Source of the DNA: Gemmatimonadota bacterium
Lineage (GTDB): Bacteria > Gemmatimonadota > Gemmatimonadetes > Gemmatimonadales > GWC2-71-9
Assembly (NCBI GenBank): GCA_025360265.1
Contig: JANYCP010000310.1
Location: 1 to 13,493, forward strand
Direction of reading: 5' to 3'
Length of the DNA: 13,493 bases
The position numbers and the translations under genes were made by a program. The notes beneath the pieces are model-generated. The model ran no database searches and was not told where the DNA came from. It saw only the letters and a list, made by a program, of their open reading frames with translations. The first letter of the stretch is position 1. Each line of letters starts with the position of its first letter. This document shows positions 1-7,839 of the stretch, one piece after another.

Positions 1-1
1 A

Positions 2-358
2 TATCAGGTGGCGTCACACCTGATCCTGATGGGCAAGGTCGCGGAGGGACTGCAAATCGTGCGAGTCTGTCGCGATCGCTACGACGGGCGGGTGCGCAAT
101 CCGTTCGACGAGTATGAGTGCGGCCATTGGTATGCGCGGGCGTTGTCATCGTACGCGCTCCTTGAATCGCTGAGCGGCGCCCGCTACGACGCGGTGGACC
201 GTGTGCTGCACCTACAGCCCCGCATCAAGGGCGACTTCTTGGCCTTTCTGGCGACCGCGACTGGTTACGGAACCGTCGGCGTGCGGGGCGGGAAGGCATT
301 CTTCGACGTCAAATCGGGGAAAGTCGACGTGCAGGAGATCAAGTACTCGAAGGCGTAG
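2..358 (+). CDS. GH116-type glycoside hydrolase (DUF608), C-terminal fragment
   Basis: The frame is already open at the left edge, so this is the last ~118 residues of a longer gene; the GTG at position 8 is an internal valine, not a start. The visible part reads YQVASHLILMG, then a GL-IV-CRDRYDGRVRNPFDEYECGHWYARALSSYALL stretch (positions 44-172), then LQPR. The RYDG, RNP, E-ECG-HYAR and S-ALL pattern followed by a small beta-rich tail is how I recognise the C-terminal end of the GH116 (alpha/alpha)6 catalytic domain, a family of beta-glucosidases, beta-xylosidases and glucosylceramidases. The catalytic acids lie upstream of the window, so activity and substrate cannot be judged. Its TAG stop falls inside the end of the convergent CobW-type gene, leaving no intergenic space or terminator. 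Its closeness to a sugar importer and a GH172 enzyme suggests a glycan-use neighbourhood. Confidence 0.8.
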   Translation, partial: YQVASHLILMGKVAEGLQIVRVCRDRYDGRVRNPFDEYECGHWYARALSSYALLESLSGARYDAVDRVLHLQPRIKGDFLAFLATATGYGTVGVRGGKAFFDVKSGKVDVQEIKYSKA

Positions 359-1445
359 CGTCACGATGGGTTGGCACCGGCCGCCCGGGCCGGAACGCTT
401 CAACGTGCTCGAGCTCCAGGCGCCAGGCGCCGCGATTGGCAAGCGCTTCGATCAGCGTCTGCCGCAGCGCTTCTGGCGCCGACTCGCCACGCAGATTCAC
501 GGTGATCACCGCAGCGCCCAGCGGCACATCGAGTCTCGTGCCAAGCTCGGGAACAAAATCGTTGCGTACCAGATTCACCGATGCCATCCGCTCGCCAGCG
601 TGCAACGTCATCTTGAGATGCGCCACCGCGATGCCTCGCCCAGCGAGGCGTTGCTGCACATCGGCGGCGAACTCTTCCAGCAACGCATTGCCATCCGCCG
701 GTGCCAACGACTCTGCCCGCACGCTCGCGTTGAGCCAGCCGAGCCTGGACTCACCGTCCGCGTAGCGATCGTAGTCGATTTCCATTGCCGTGCGCGGCGT
801 CTGCTGATCGAACACCACCCGGCGAAACCAGCGATCGAGATTCGTCCCTTCAACCGATGACACCGCGATGACATCCGCGTGCGGAAATTCGCGAGCCAGC
901 AGTGCGGCCAGTTCGTTGCATTCCGCTCCGGCGATTGTCTCGCACTTGCTGATGACAATGACGTCCGCCTCTTCCAGTTGCTTGCGATAGATGTACTGCA
1001 CATTGTCGGAGAACGTGTCGCCGTGATCGAGGCCGAACGCTCGCCGGGCCCGCACGGGATCCACCAGCACACTGAGCGGCGCCACCGTGCACTGCTCACC
1101 GAGCAGTCGGCGCATCGGGTAGGTCACCGTCGCCGCGAGGTCCGTGCAGCTGCCCACTGCTTCCGCAACGAAGACGTCGGGCTGGATCACGGCGCGCAAC
1201 CGCTCGGTGGCGTCAACCAGTTCGTTGAACCGGCAGCAGAAGCATCCGCCGGCAATTTCTTCGGTGGCCATGCCGCAGTACTTGAGCAGGCGGGTATCGA
1301 CGAGGTCGCTCCCCTGATCGTTGGTGACGAATCCTGCGCGGATACCCTGGTCGGCGAGCCAGTGCGCAAACGCCACCATCGCCGATGTCTTGCCGGCACC
1401 AAGAAAGCCGCCGATCAGGATCAGGTGGGGCTTCGAGGACTTCAT
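339..1445 (-). CDS. CobW/COG0523-family metal-chaperone GTPase
   Basis: A 368-residue P-loop GTPase. The Walker A motif is GGFLGAGKT (residues 12-20). The metal-binding GCFCC motif (C68, C70, C71) is the hallmark of the CobW/COG0523 G3E group, and the guanine-specificity loop is the variant ISKCE (165-169). COG0523 proteins use GTP to deliver metals (Zn, Co and others) to client proteins in the cytoplasm. The C-terminal third differs from a standard CobW_C domain and ends with a FRPGRP-PTHR tail (351-361). I chose the ATG at 1443-1445: it puts the P-loop at the usual distance, and residues further upstream read like out-of-frame noise. No strong Shine-Dalgarno is visible. The gene is divergent from the isomerase gene (80 bases between starts) and overlaps the GH116 gene end by 20 bases. 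The client is unknown; the neighbouring isomerase family is Mn-dependent, so a link is possible but only inferred. Confidence 0.85.
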   Translation of the reverse strand: MKSSKPHLILIGGFLGAGKTSAMVAFAHWLADQGIRAGFVTNDQGSDLVDTRLLKYCGMATEEIAGGCFCCRFNELVDATERLRAVIQPDVFVAEAVGSCTDLAATVTYPMRRLLGEQCTVAPLSVLVDPVRARRAFGLDHGDTFSDNVQYIYRKQLEEADVIVISKCETIAGAECNELAALLAREFPHADVIAVSSVEGTNLDRWFRRVVFDQQTPRTAMEIDYDRYADGESRLGWLNASVRAESLAPADGNALLEEFAADVQQRLAGRGIAVAHLKMTLHAGERMASVNLVRNDFVPELGTRLDVPLGAAVITVNLRGESAPEALRQTLIEALANRGAWRLELEHVEAFRPGRPVPTHRDATPSST

Positions 1446-1462
1446 CAGCAACCGCCGGGATA

Positions 1463-1492
1463 TTGGTGTTCCAGCTGGCGAGCACCTACAAT
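1463..1492 (+). promoter_or_regulatory. Candidate sigma-70-type promoter of the sugar operon
   Basis: TTGGTG (1463-1468) and TACAAT (1487-1492) are separated by 18 bases in the short gap between the divergent CobW-type and isomerase genes. The -10 box matches consensus at five of six positions and the -35 at three. Transcription would start near 1499, after the in-frame ATG at 1493, which favours the ATG at 1526 as the isomerase start. This is a visual match only. Confidence 0.4.
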
Positions 1493-1525
1493 ATGTCGTC
1501 CCCCGCCCTCGCATCCAGTGACACC

Positions 1526-3184
1526 ATGAACGACAAATTGCCGGAGATCGTTCTCGTCGCCAGCGGCGATTCGCGCCTGCCAGCGAACCAGGCCTGCTGG
1601 CCAGCACAGACCGCACTGGAAGGCGTCGTCATCGAGACCTTCGCGGCGCTGGGGCGTCGTGTCGTGCGCGGGCATCCTGTTGACGACGTGGAGGGACACG
1701 GCTTCATCAAGAGCCAGGCCCACGGCATGTCGATCTTTCGCCAGATCGATCCGGACGCGCCGCTGATCGTCGCCGAGGCGTGCTGGCAGTACACCAGCAA
1801 CGTGCTGGCGGGGCTTTCGAAGCATCGCGGCCCGATCCTCACGCTCGCCAATTGGAGCGGTCAGTGGCCAGGGCTTGTAGGCCTCCTCAACCTCAACGGG
1901 TCGCTCACCAAGGCCGGCATCAAGTACAGCACCATCTGGAGCGAAGACTTTACCGATGAGTTCGCGCGCAACGCCATTGCCCAGTGGTTGAAGTCCGGCA
2001 CCATCACCCACGACTGCTCACATGCACAGCCGCTCAGCGACGATGCGTTCGGGGGCGACCTCGCGTCTGACCGCGATCGCGGCGCCGAACTCGGTACCGC
2101 ACTCCAGCGCGACCAGGCGATTCTCGGCGTGTTCGACGAAGGCTGCATGGGAATGTTCAACGCCATCATACCGGACCACCTGCTGCATCGCACCGGCCTG
2201 TTCAAGGAGCGGCTGAGTCAGAGCGCGTTATTCGCTGCGATGCAGCAGGTACCGGCGCAACGGGCGCAGGCGCACTACAGCTGGCTGCAAGCGCGCGGGA
2301 TGAAGTTCCAGCTGGGCAACAGCGAAGCCACCGACCTCACCGCGCGTCAGGTGCTGGAAGGGCTCCGCATGTATGACGCTGCCGTGCGTATTGCCGATGC
2401 ATTTGGATGCGCGGCGATCGGCATACAGTATCAGCAAGGGCTCAAGGATGTCTGTGTCGCATCAGACCTGACCGAGGGACTCCTCAACAATCCCGATCGC
2501 CCGCCGGTGCGCGGCGACAACGGACAGATTCTCTTTGAAGGGCGCGCCGTTCCGCACTTCAACGAAGTCGACGAGTGTGCTGGTGTTGACGGCCTGATTA
2601 CTGACCGGGTCTGGACCGATCTCGGCATCGATCCATCCAACACGTTGCATGATGTCCGCTGGGGCGCCCATGTCAATGAACTCGGCGTCAACGAGTTCGT
2701 CTGGGTGTTCCTCATCTCCGGTGCCGCGCCTGCATCACACTTCATCGGCGGGTACGCTGGCGCGGTGGGTGCGCGGCAGCCACCGATGTATTTCCCCAAG
2801 GGTGGCTCGACGCTCAAGGGCGTGAGCCGGCCTGGCGAACTGGTATGGAGCCGGGTGTATGTCGCCGATGACGCACTGCACCTGGACATTGGCCGTGGTG
2901 GCGTCGTGAAGCTGTCGGATGATGAAACGAATCGCCGGTGGCAGGCCACGACACCGCCGTGGCCGATCATGCATGCAGTGCTTTATGGCGTGACGCGCGA
3001 CCAGTTAATGGCCAAGCATCAGGCCAATCACATCCAGGTCGCGTATGCTCCGGACGCCGCCACGGCCAAGCGTGCACTGGTTCGCAAGGCGTGCATGGCA
3101 CGGGCCATGGGAATTCAGGTCAATCTTTGTGGCGACCTGGACGACGCGCTTGTGAACCATCAGGCCGCGGAACATCGCGCATGA
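1526..3184 (+). CDS. L-fucose/D-arabinose isomerase-like protein
   Basis: A 552-residue cytoplasmic protein of the L-fucose isomerase superfamily; E. coli FucI is about 590 residues. These enzymes interconvert an aldose and a ketose (L-fucose/L-fuculose, D-arabinose/D-ribulose) using Mn2+. Visible landmarks: an N-terminal alpha/beta domain with EACWQYTSN (84-92) and LANWSGQWPGLVGLLNLNGS (107-126); a central domain with GVFDEGCMGMFNA (201-213) and IGIQYQQGLKD (298-308); an NEVDECAGVDG stretch (346-356); and a C-terminal H-QANH (498-502) before the last helices. Acidic residues E205 and D308 and a C-terminal histidine are candidate metal ligands by analogy with FucI, not proven here. The frame is open upstream to 1385 and another ATG lies at 1493; I prefer 1526 because of the promoter placement. 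Its stop overlaps the next start as ATGA, so it is translationally coupled to the importer. True substrate is uncertain; a diverged paralogue of FucI is possible. Confidence 0.75.
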   Translation: MNDKLPEIVLVASGDSRLPANQACWPAQTALEGVVIETFAALGRRVVRGHPVDDVEGHGFIKSQAHGMSIFRQIDPDAPLIVAEACWQYTSNVLAGLSKHRGPILTLANWSGQWPGLVGLLNLNGSLTKAGIKYSTIWSEDFTDEFARNAIAQWLKSGTITHDCSHAQPLSDDAFGGDLASDRDRGAELGTALQRDQAILGVFDEGCMGMFNAIIPDHLLHRTGLFKERLSQSALFAAMQQVPAQRAQAHYSWLQARGMKFQLGNSEATDLTARQVLEGLRMYDAAVRIADAFGCAAIGIQYQQGLKDVCVASDLTEGLLNNPDRPPVRGDNGQILFEGRAVPHFNEVDECAGVDGLITDRVWTDLGIDPSNTLHDVRWGAHVNELGVNEFVWVFLISGAAPASHFIGGYAGAVGARQPPMYFPKGGSTLKGVSRPGELVWSRVYVADDALHLDIGRGGVVKLSDDETNRRWQATTPPWPIMHAVLYGVTRDQLMAKHQANHIQVAYAPDAATAKRALVRKACMARAMGIQVNLCGDLDDALVNHQAAEHRA

Positions 3185-5706
3185 CCGCCTTGCTCAGCGC
3201 ACGAGGCGTCGGCAAGGAGTATTCCGGCGTCCGCGCGTTGAGCGATGTCGATTTTGATGTGCGGTCGGGCGAGGTGCATGCGCTGATCGGAGAAAATGGC
3301 GCGGGCAAGTCCACGCTGGTGAAGATCCTTTGCGGTGAAGTGACCGAGTACACCGGATCGGTGGTGTCACGCGACATCGTGCACCACTTCACTTCACCGC
3401 ACGATGCGATTGCCGCCGGAATTGCCGTGATTCCGCAGGAACTTCAACTGGTGAGTTCGCTGTCAGTCGCCGAAAATATCTCGTTGGGTCATGAGCCGAG
3501 AGTGCAGAAGGCGTTCATCGATCGGCCAGCCCTCCATGCAAACGCTCGGCAGCAACTCGCTGCCATCGAAACTCACCACATCGTCACGACCGCAATGCTC
3601 GGCACACTGACTCCTGCCGACAAGCAACTGGTGGCCATCGCCCGCGCGCTGGCGCTCAACGCGCAGTGGCTCATCATGGACGAGCCGACGGCATCACTCG
3701 GCGCGGCAGAGGCGGCTCATCTCGAACGGGTGATCCGACGGCTGGTCACACAGGGCACCGGCGTCGTCTACATCTCGCACAAGCTCGATGAAGTGCGGCG
3801 CCTGGCGGATCGTGTCACGGTGCTCCGCGATGGGTCGCGGGTGACCACTCGACCGGCGGCCGGACTCACCGACGAGGAGATGGTGCGACTGATGTGCGGG
3901 CGACTGATTGTGCCCGGTACGCTAATTCCGGTCGCGACCGCCGCACGCCCCCTGCTCGAGGTCGAACGACTCTCAGTGCGTGACCCGGCGCGCCCTGATG
4001 GCTTTCGGTTGCGTGATGTCTCATTTACCGTGCGTGCTGGGGAGATCGTCGGACTGGCCGGGCTGGTTGGCGCGGGACGCACCGATCTGCTGCTTGCGTT
4101 GGTGGGCGAACTCGATTGCGTGGTGGCAGCAAACATTCGTATCGATGGCAAACGATATGTCCCACAAGACGCCGCCCGAGCGCACGATGAGGGAATGGTG
4201 CTGCTCCCCGAGGAGCGAAAGGCGAGCGGAATCCTTCCCGACCTGGGGCTTGGCCAGAACATCACGATCGGTGCGCTCGGGACGCTGAGTCACCTCGGCT
4301 GGATCGATCGCGCAAGGGAAGATCGCGAGGCCAGACGCATTATTGCGGACGCCGGCGTGCGAGCAGCAACCGCCACGACCCCGATTCGCACGCTCAGCGG
4401 TGGCAACCAGCAGAAAGCACTCTTGGCGCGCTGCCTCTTCGCGTCACCCAAGCTGCTGCTGCTCGATGAACCGACCCGTGGAATCGATCTCGCCGCCAAG
4501 GCGGAGATTCACGCCGAAATACGCGCACTAGCAGCACAGGGACTCGGCATTGTGCTCTGCTCGTCGGAGATGTCCGAGGTGCTGACGCAGTGTCATCGCC
4601 TGCTGGTGTTCCGCGAGGGCCGCGTTGTCGCAGAGTTCAATCGCAATGAGGCGTCCGAGGAGAAAGTGCTCGCCGCTGCCGCAGGCCAGACCGCCATGGA
4701 CGTACCGTCCGGGGGTGGAACTCCGCCGCCGATTACCCCGCCCACGTGGCGCGAGAGGATCTCACGGTATGCCGGCGCATCCGGTCTCGCACTCGTCATG
4801 CTTTTGGCGATCGTGACCTCACCGGTGCGCGGCGGGCGACTCATCTTCCTCGACATCGGCAACCTGACCGATATCCTGCGCCAGGTTTCGGAAAAAGGAA
4901 TTCTCGCCGTCGGCATGACGGCGGTGATCATCGCGGGCGGGATCGATCTCTCGGTGGGATCGGTGCTGGCATTCGCGGCCGTCATGAGCGCCTGGCTCTG
5001 GATGCGCGAAGGTGTCGGGTTAGGGGCGTCCGTTGTGCTCGTCACCGCCGTGAGTGCCCTGTGGGGCCTGCTGAACGGCACCGTGATCGCACGCTGGCGT
5101 CTGCCGGCGTTCATCGCGACGCTCGCCACCATGAGCGCCGCGCGCGGAGCGGCGCGCTACCTGAGCGGCGGCGCGGCGATCCCGCTGGGATTCGGGGCCG
5201 GTGGCGCACCGGAATCGGTGCACGCCATCGCCGCACCACTGGTTCCTTATGTGCCGGTGCCAGCCCTGATCTTCGGTTTTTCCGCCATTGTGATGCACCT
5301 CTATCTGGCGCGAACGCGGAGCGGACGCTATGTCTACGCGATCGGCAACAACGAGTCGGCGGCCAGGCTGGCCGGCATTCGGGTCGCATGGCACAAGGCG
5401 GGCGTCTATGTCATCTGTGGTGCGCTCGCCGGGATCGCAGGTCTGGTGCACGCCGCGCAGCTCGAGCAAGGCAATCCGAATGACGGGGTTTCGTACGAGC
5501 TGGACGCGATCGCGGCGGTTGTGATCGGCGGCACGGCGCTCAGTGGCGGCGTGGGCACGGTACGGGGCACGATCGTCGGAATCCTGATCATCGGAATCAT
5601 CAACAATTCCATGGGACTCAACAACGTCGATGCGAATCTTCAGCTCATTCTCAAGGGCATCATCATCCTCGCTGCGGTTTGGGTGCAGCGGCGGCGGCCT
5701 GCGTAG
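3181..5706 (+). CDS. Fused sugar ABC transporter: RbsA-like tandem ATPase joined to RbsC-like permease
   Basis: One 841-residue polypeptide carries two proteins that are normally separate. Residues ~1-240 are the first nucleotide-binding domain: Walker A GENGAGKST (37-45), Walker B LIMDEPT (164-170), H200, and a variant signature LTPADKQ (143-149). Residues ~258-500 are the second: degenerate Walker A GLVGAGRT (294-301), canonical signature LSGGNQQ (405-411), Walker B LLLLDEPTRG (425-434), SSEM replacing the H-loop. These features are normal for RbsA/MglA-type ATPases. A Pro/Gly linker (~508-522) leads to the permease (~535-837) with IIAGGIDLSVGS (583-594), AIGNNESAARLAGI (720-733) and DAIAAVVIGGTALSGGVGT (775-793), typical of RbsC/YtfT permeases, with about eight or more membrane segments. 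No stop or frameshift separates the halves, so the fusion is real in this sequence. The start is the ATGA overlap with the isomerase. The TAG stop lies within a palindromic repeat. Confidence 0.92.
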   Translation: MTALLSARGVGKEYSGVRALSDVDFDVRSGEVHALIGENGAGKSTLVKILCGEVTEYTGSVVSRDIVHHFTSPHDAIAAGIAVIPQELQLVSSLSVAENISLGHEPRVQKAFIDRPALHANARQQLAAIETHHIVTTAMLGTLTPADKQLVAIARALALNAQWLIMDEPTASLGAAEAAHLERVIRRLVTQGTGVVYISHKLDEVRRLADRVTVLRDGSRVTTRPAAGLTDEEMVRLMCGRLIVPGTLIPVATAARPLLEVERLSVRDPARPDGFRLRDVSFTVRAGEIVGLAGLVGAGRTDLLLALVGELDCVVAANIRIDGKRYVPQDAARAHDEGMVLLPEERKASGILPDLGLGQNITIGALGTLSHLGWIDRAREDREARRIIADAGVRAATATTPIRTLSGGNQQKALLARCLFASPKLLLLDEPTRGIDLAAKAEIHAEIRALAAQGLGIVLCSSEMSEVLTQCHRLLVFREGRVVAEFNRNEASEEKVLAAAAGQTAMDVPSGGGTPPPITPPTWRERISRYAGASGLALVMLLAIVTSPVRGGRLIFLDIGNLTDILRQVSEKGILAVGMTAVIIAGGIDLSVGSVLAFAAVMSAWLWMREGVGLGASVVLVTAVSALWGLLNGTVIARWRLPAFIATLATMSAARGAARYLSGGAAIPLGFGAGGAPESVHAIAAPLVPYVPVPALIFGFSAIVMHLYLARTRSGRYVYAIGNNESAARLAGIRVAWHKAGVYVICGALAGIAGLVHAAQLEQGNPNDGVSYELDAIAAVVIGGTALSGGVGTVRGTIVGILIIGIINNSMGLNNVDANLQLILKGIIILAAVWVQRRRPA

Positions 5707-6610
5707 GGGCACGGCGTGCCGTGCCCCTACGGCCGCCGCCCTCGCGCTCATGCTGGTCGCCGGATGCGGCCGCACGCATCACGGCAAGTTCCTCGTGGGC
5801 TTCTCGCAGGCCAATCTCGGCGAACCATGGCGCGTTGCGATGAACGCCGAGGTCGCCGCGCGCGCCCGCGATTTTCCAGACCTGGAGATTGTCTACGCCG
5901 ACGCGAAGCAGGACAACGCCACGCAAGTCGCCGATGTCGAAAACTTCCTGCGGCAGAAGATCGACCTGCTGATCATTTCGCCGAACGAGGCCAAGCCGCT
6001 CACTGATATCGTCATGCGGGTCTACAACGCAAAGATTCCGGTCATCATCCTCGATCGGGAAATCGACGCCGACACCTACACGACGTTCATCGGGGCTGAT
6101 AACCGGGCAATCGGCCGAGCCGCCGGCGAATTCGCCGACTCGATTCTTGGCGGTCGCGGCAATATCGTGGAGATCGTCGGACTTCCTGGATCGACACCGG
6201 CGCGTGACCGGAGCGCCGGCTTTCGCGAGGTTGTTGCGAAATCGCCGGGCCTGCGGATCGTGCACGACCCGGTGGCAAACTGGTTGCGGGAAGAGGCGAT
6301 GACGCAGATGGAGGCAGTGCTCCAGGCGCATTCGCACATCGACCTCGTGTACGCGCACAATGATCCGATGGCCATCGGTGCGTATCTCGCGGCCAAGGCG
6401 AAGGGTCGTGACAAGGAAATGAAATTCATCGGGATCGACGGACTGCCTGGCATGGATGGCGGGAGACAGGCCGTGGCCGATGGCAAGCTTGCGGCAACTT
6501 TTGTTTACCCGACCGGTGGCAAAGCCGCCGTCGAGATCGCCAACCAGATCCTCAATCACGAGACGGTTCCGAAGCGCATCACGCTGCCATCGGACCGGGT
6601 CACACCGTAA
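5630..6610 (+). CDS. Sugar ABC transporter substrate-binding lipoprotein (YtfQ/RbsB-like)
   Basis: A 326-residue type 1 periplasmic binding protein (Peripla_BP_4 fold) when read from ATG 5630. It has a hydrophobic core and lipobox LVAGC with the acylated cysteine at residue 46, so it should be a lipid-anchored extracytoplasmic sugar receptor for the upstream transporter. VGFSQANLGEPWR (about 56-68), VIILDREID and VYAHNDPMAIGA recall the furanose-binding protein YtfQ more than RbsB, which is inference. The start is uncertain: ATG 5630 lies 77 bases inside the permease gene and gives an unusually long 45-residue leader. No ATG, GTG or TTG occurs in frame until ATG 5750, which would leave only five residues before the cysteine. 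A CTG at 5699 would give an ideal 22-residue leader beginning MRRGTACRAPT. Residues 25-34 of the long form are encoded by the palindromic repeat. Confidence 0.88.
   Translation: MRIFSSFSRASSSSLRFGCSGGGLRRGTACRAPTAAALALMLVAGCGRTHHGKFLVGFSQANLGEPWRVAMNAEVAARARDFPDLEIVYADAKQDNATQVADVENFLRQKIDLLIISPNEAKPLTDIVMRVYNAKIPVIILDREIDADTYTTFIGADNRAIGRAAGEFADSILGGRGNIVEIVGLPGSTPARDRSAGFREVVAKSPGLRIVHDPVANWLREEAMTQMEAVLQAHSHIDLVYAHNDPMAIGAYLAAKAKGRDKEMKFIGIDGLPGMDGGRQAVADGKLAATFVYPTGGKAAVEIANQILNHETVPKRITLPSDRVTP
5703..5730. repeat. 28-bp GC-rich palindromic repeat, copy 1
   Basis: Perfect 13-bp arms gtaggggcacggc (5703-5715) and gccgtgcccctac (5718-5730) flank a GT centre. The left arm contains the TAG stop of the fused transporter, and the right part is translated in the frame of the binding-protein gene. 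It shares its core (gggcacggc-tgccgtgccc) with the copy at 6641-6660. I know similar palindromes as dispersed intergenic repeats in environmental genomes, but that is memory, not a search. Confidence 0.85.
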
Positions 6611-6640
6611 CGGCGACGTCCACATCACGCTCAGGTGCAA

Positions 6641-6660
6641 GGGCACGGCATGCCGTGCCC
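6641..6660. repeat. 20-bp perfect palindrome, copy 2
   Basis: gggcacggcatgccgtgccc is a perfect palindrome in the 85-base gap between the binding-protein stop and the GH172 start. It shares arms with the repeat at 5703-5730, so the two copies bracket the binding-protein gene. It could attenuate or stabilise the operon mRNA; no T-run follows, so it is not a classical intrinsic terminator. Confidence 0.85.
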
Positions 6661-6695
6661 CACCATCAGGGCTCAACTCGAACGTGGAGATCCCA

Positions 6696-7784
6696 ATGGA
6701 ACGCAGAAACTTCGTCGGAACGGTGGCCGGCGTGGCCGGACTGGGCGGCCTCCCGGCCCTGAACGCCCCCGTGGCGCCGGGCACCGAGTGGGTCCCGAAC
6801 TACGCCCGGCGCCAGAGTTATCGCTCGCGCAAACAAGGCAGCTTTGACGTCACCGGCGGCAATGGCGACGCCTGGCCGATCAAGGCCGGTGCCGAGAAGG
6901 AAATCTTCAATGCGACAGGTGCCGGCGTCATCAGCCACATCTGGTTCACGATTTCGGCAAGCACGCTGCACCTCAAGGAACTGGTGCTCCGTGCCTATTG
7001 GGATGGCAACACGAAGCCGAGCATCGAGGCACCGATCGGCGACTTCTTCGGCCTCAACCTCGGTGACTACGTCATTTTCGAAAGCCAGTACCTCGCCTGC
7101 TCGCCCGGTCAGTCGCTCAACTGCTATTTCTCGATGCCGTACCGAAAGGGCGCACGCCTCACCGTCACCAATGAAGGAACGCGAGATGTCGGCGCATTCT
7201 ACTCCAACATCGACTACCTCGAAGCCGACTCCATTCCCGACGACGCGCTCTACTTCCACGCCCAATACCGCCAGGCCGCGCCCAACACGGCGCAGACACT
7301 CGCTGGCTCCAAGAATCTCGATGGCGCCACCAACTATGTCTACTGCGAAACCCGCGGCCGCGGCCACCTCATGGGCGTTACGCTGGGCGTGATCCAGACG
7401 GCGGAAGGATGGTTTGGCGAAGGCGATGAAATGATTTACGTCGATGACCCGGCAAAACCAGTCATCACCGGCACCGGCACAGAGGACTATTTCCTCGGGA
7501 GCTGGAACTTCGGCGGGCGAATGCACGCGCAGGAATTCTCGCACCACCAATACGGCGCCCCGTTGATCCAGAGCCCCGAGAAAACCGGCGGGCGTTATTG
7601 CCTTTACCGATTTCACGGCGACAACCCCGTCACGTTCAATAGTTACATGAAGCACACGATGGAACACGGCCACGCCAACAATCGCGCCGACAATTTCTAT
7701 TCGTGTGCATTCTGGTATCAGGAACAACCGTTCACGAACTTCCCCGTCATGCCGACGGTCGCGCAACGGGTACCGAAAGTCTGA
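6696..7784 (+). CDS. GH172-family (DUF2961) glycoside hydrolase with Tat-like signal peptide
   Basis: A 362-residue DUF2961 protein, the family now classed as GH172, whose studied members act on furanosides (alpha-D-fructofuranosidase/difructose dianhydride enzymes and D-arabinofuranosidases). Visible motifs: IKAGAEKEIFNATGAGVISHIWF (62-84), LRAYWDGNTKPSIEAPIGDFFG (98-119), GAFYSNIDY (166-174), WFGEGDEMIYVDD (239-251) and the strongly conserved GTGTEDYF (259-266). E242 and E263 are my candidates for the catalytic glutamate pair by position; this is not proven. The N-terminus MERRNFVGTVAGVAGLGGL has a twin-arginine RRNF followed by a moderately hydrophobic stretch, so export by Tat is likely. 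ATG 6696 has GGAGA five bases upstream. It is the last gene of the isomerase-transporter operon, 85 bases after the binding protein, and is followed within ten bases by the heptamer array. Confidence 0.88.
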   Translation: MERRNFVGTVAGVAGLGGLPALNAPVAPGTEWVPNYARRQSYRSRKQGSFDVTGGNGDAWPIKAGAEKEIFNATGAGVISHIWFTISASTLHLKELVLRAYWDGNTKPSIEAPIGDFFGLNLGDYVIFESQYLACSPGQSLNCYFSMPYRKGARLTVTNEGTRDVGAFYSNIDYLEADSIPDDALYFHAQYRQAAPNTAQTLAGSKNLDGATNYVYCETRGRGHLMGVTLGVIQTAEGWFGEGDEMIYVDDPAKPVITGTGTEDYFLGSWNFGGRMHAQEFSHHQYGAPLIQSPEKTGGRYCLYRFHGDNPVTFNSYMKHTMEHGHANNRADNFYSCAFWYQEQPFTNFPVMPTVAQRVPKV

Positions 7785-7794
7785 AACAGAGAGA

Positions 7795-7839
7795 GGAGAT
7801 GGGAGATAGGAGATAGGAGATAGGAGATAGGAGATAGGA
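7795..7839. repeat. GGAGATA heptamer tandem array, left part (split by the IS)
   Basis: One variant unit ggagatg (7795-7801), five perfect ggagata units (7802-7836) and a partial gga run directly into the left end of the IS1595-type element. The array resumes in phase at 10074 once the element and one target copy are removed. It begins ten bases after the GH172 stop codon. Confidence 0.95.
7832..7839. repeat. Left target-site duplication, agatagga
   Basis: Eight bases immediately before the left terminal repeat, identical to 10066-10073. They are also part of the heptamer array. Confidence 0.75.

Noticed and set aside
8..10. GTG at position 8 as the start of a short gene
   Set aside because: The frame is open to the window edge and YQVASHL matches the inside of GH116 proteins.
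1493..1525. Isomerase start at ATG 1493
   Set aside because: It would overlap the end of the best -10 box and lie upstream of the predicted transcript start; the extra 11 residues look uninformative. Not excluded.
3607..3633. Missing glycine in the first ABC signature (LTPADKQ)
   Set aside because: RbsA-type first domains often vary here, and the second signature and both Walker B motifs are normal, so it is not evidence of inactivation.
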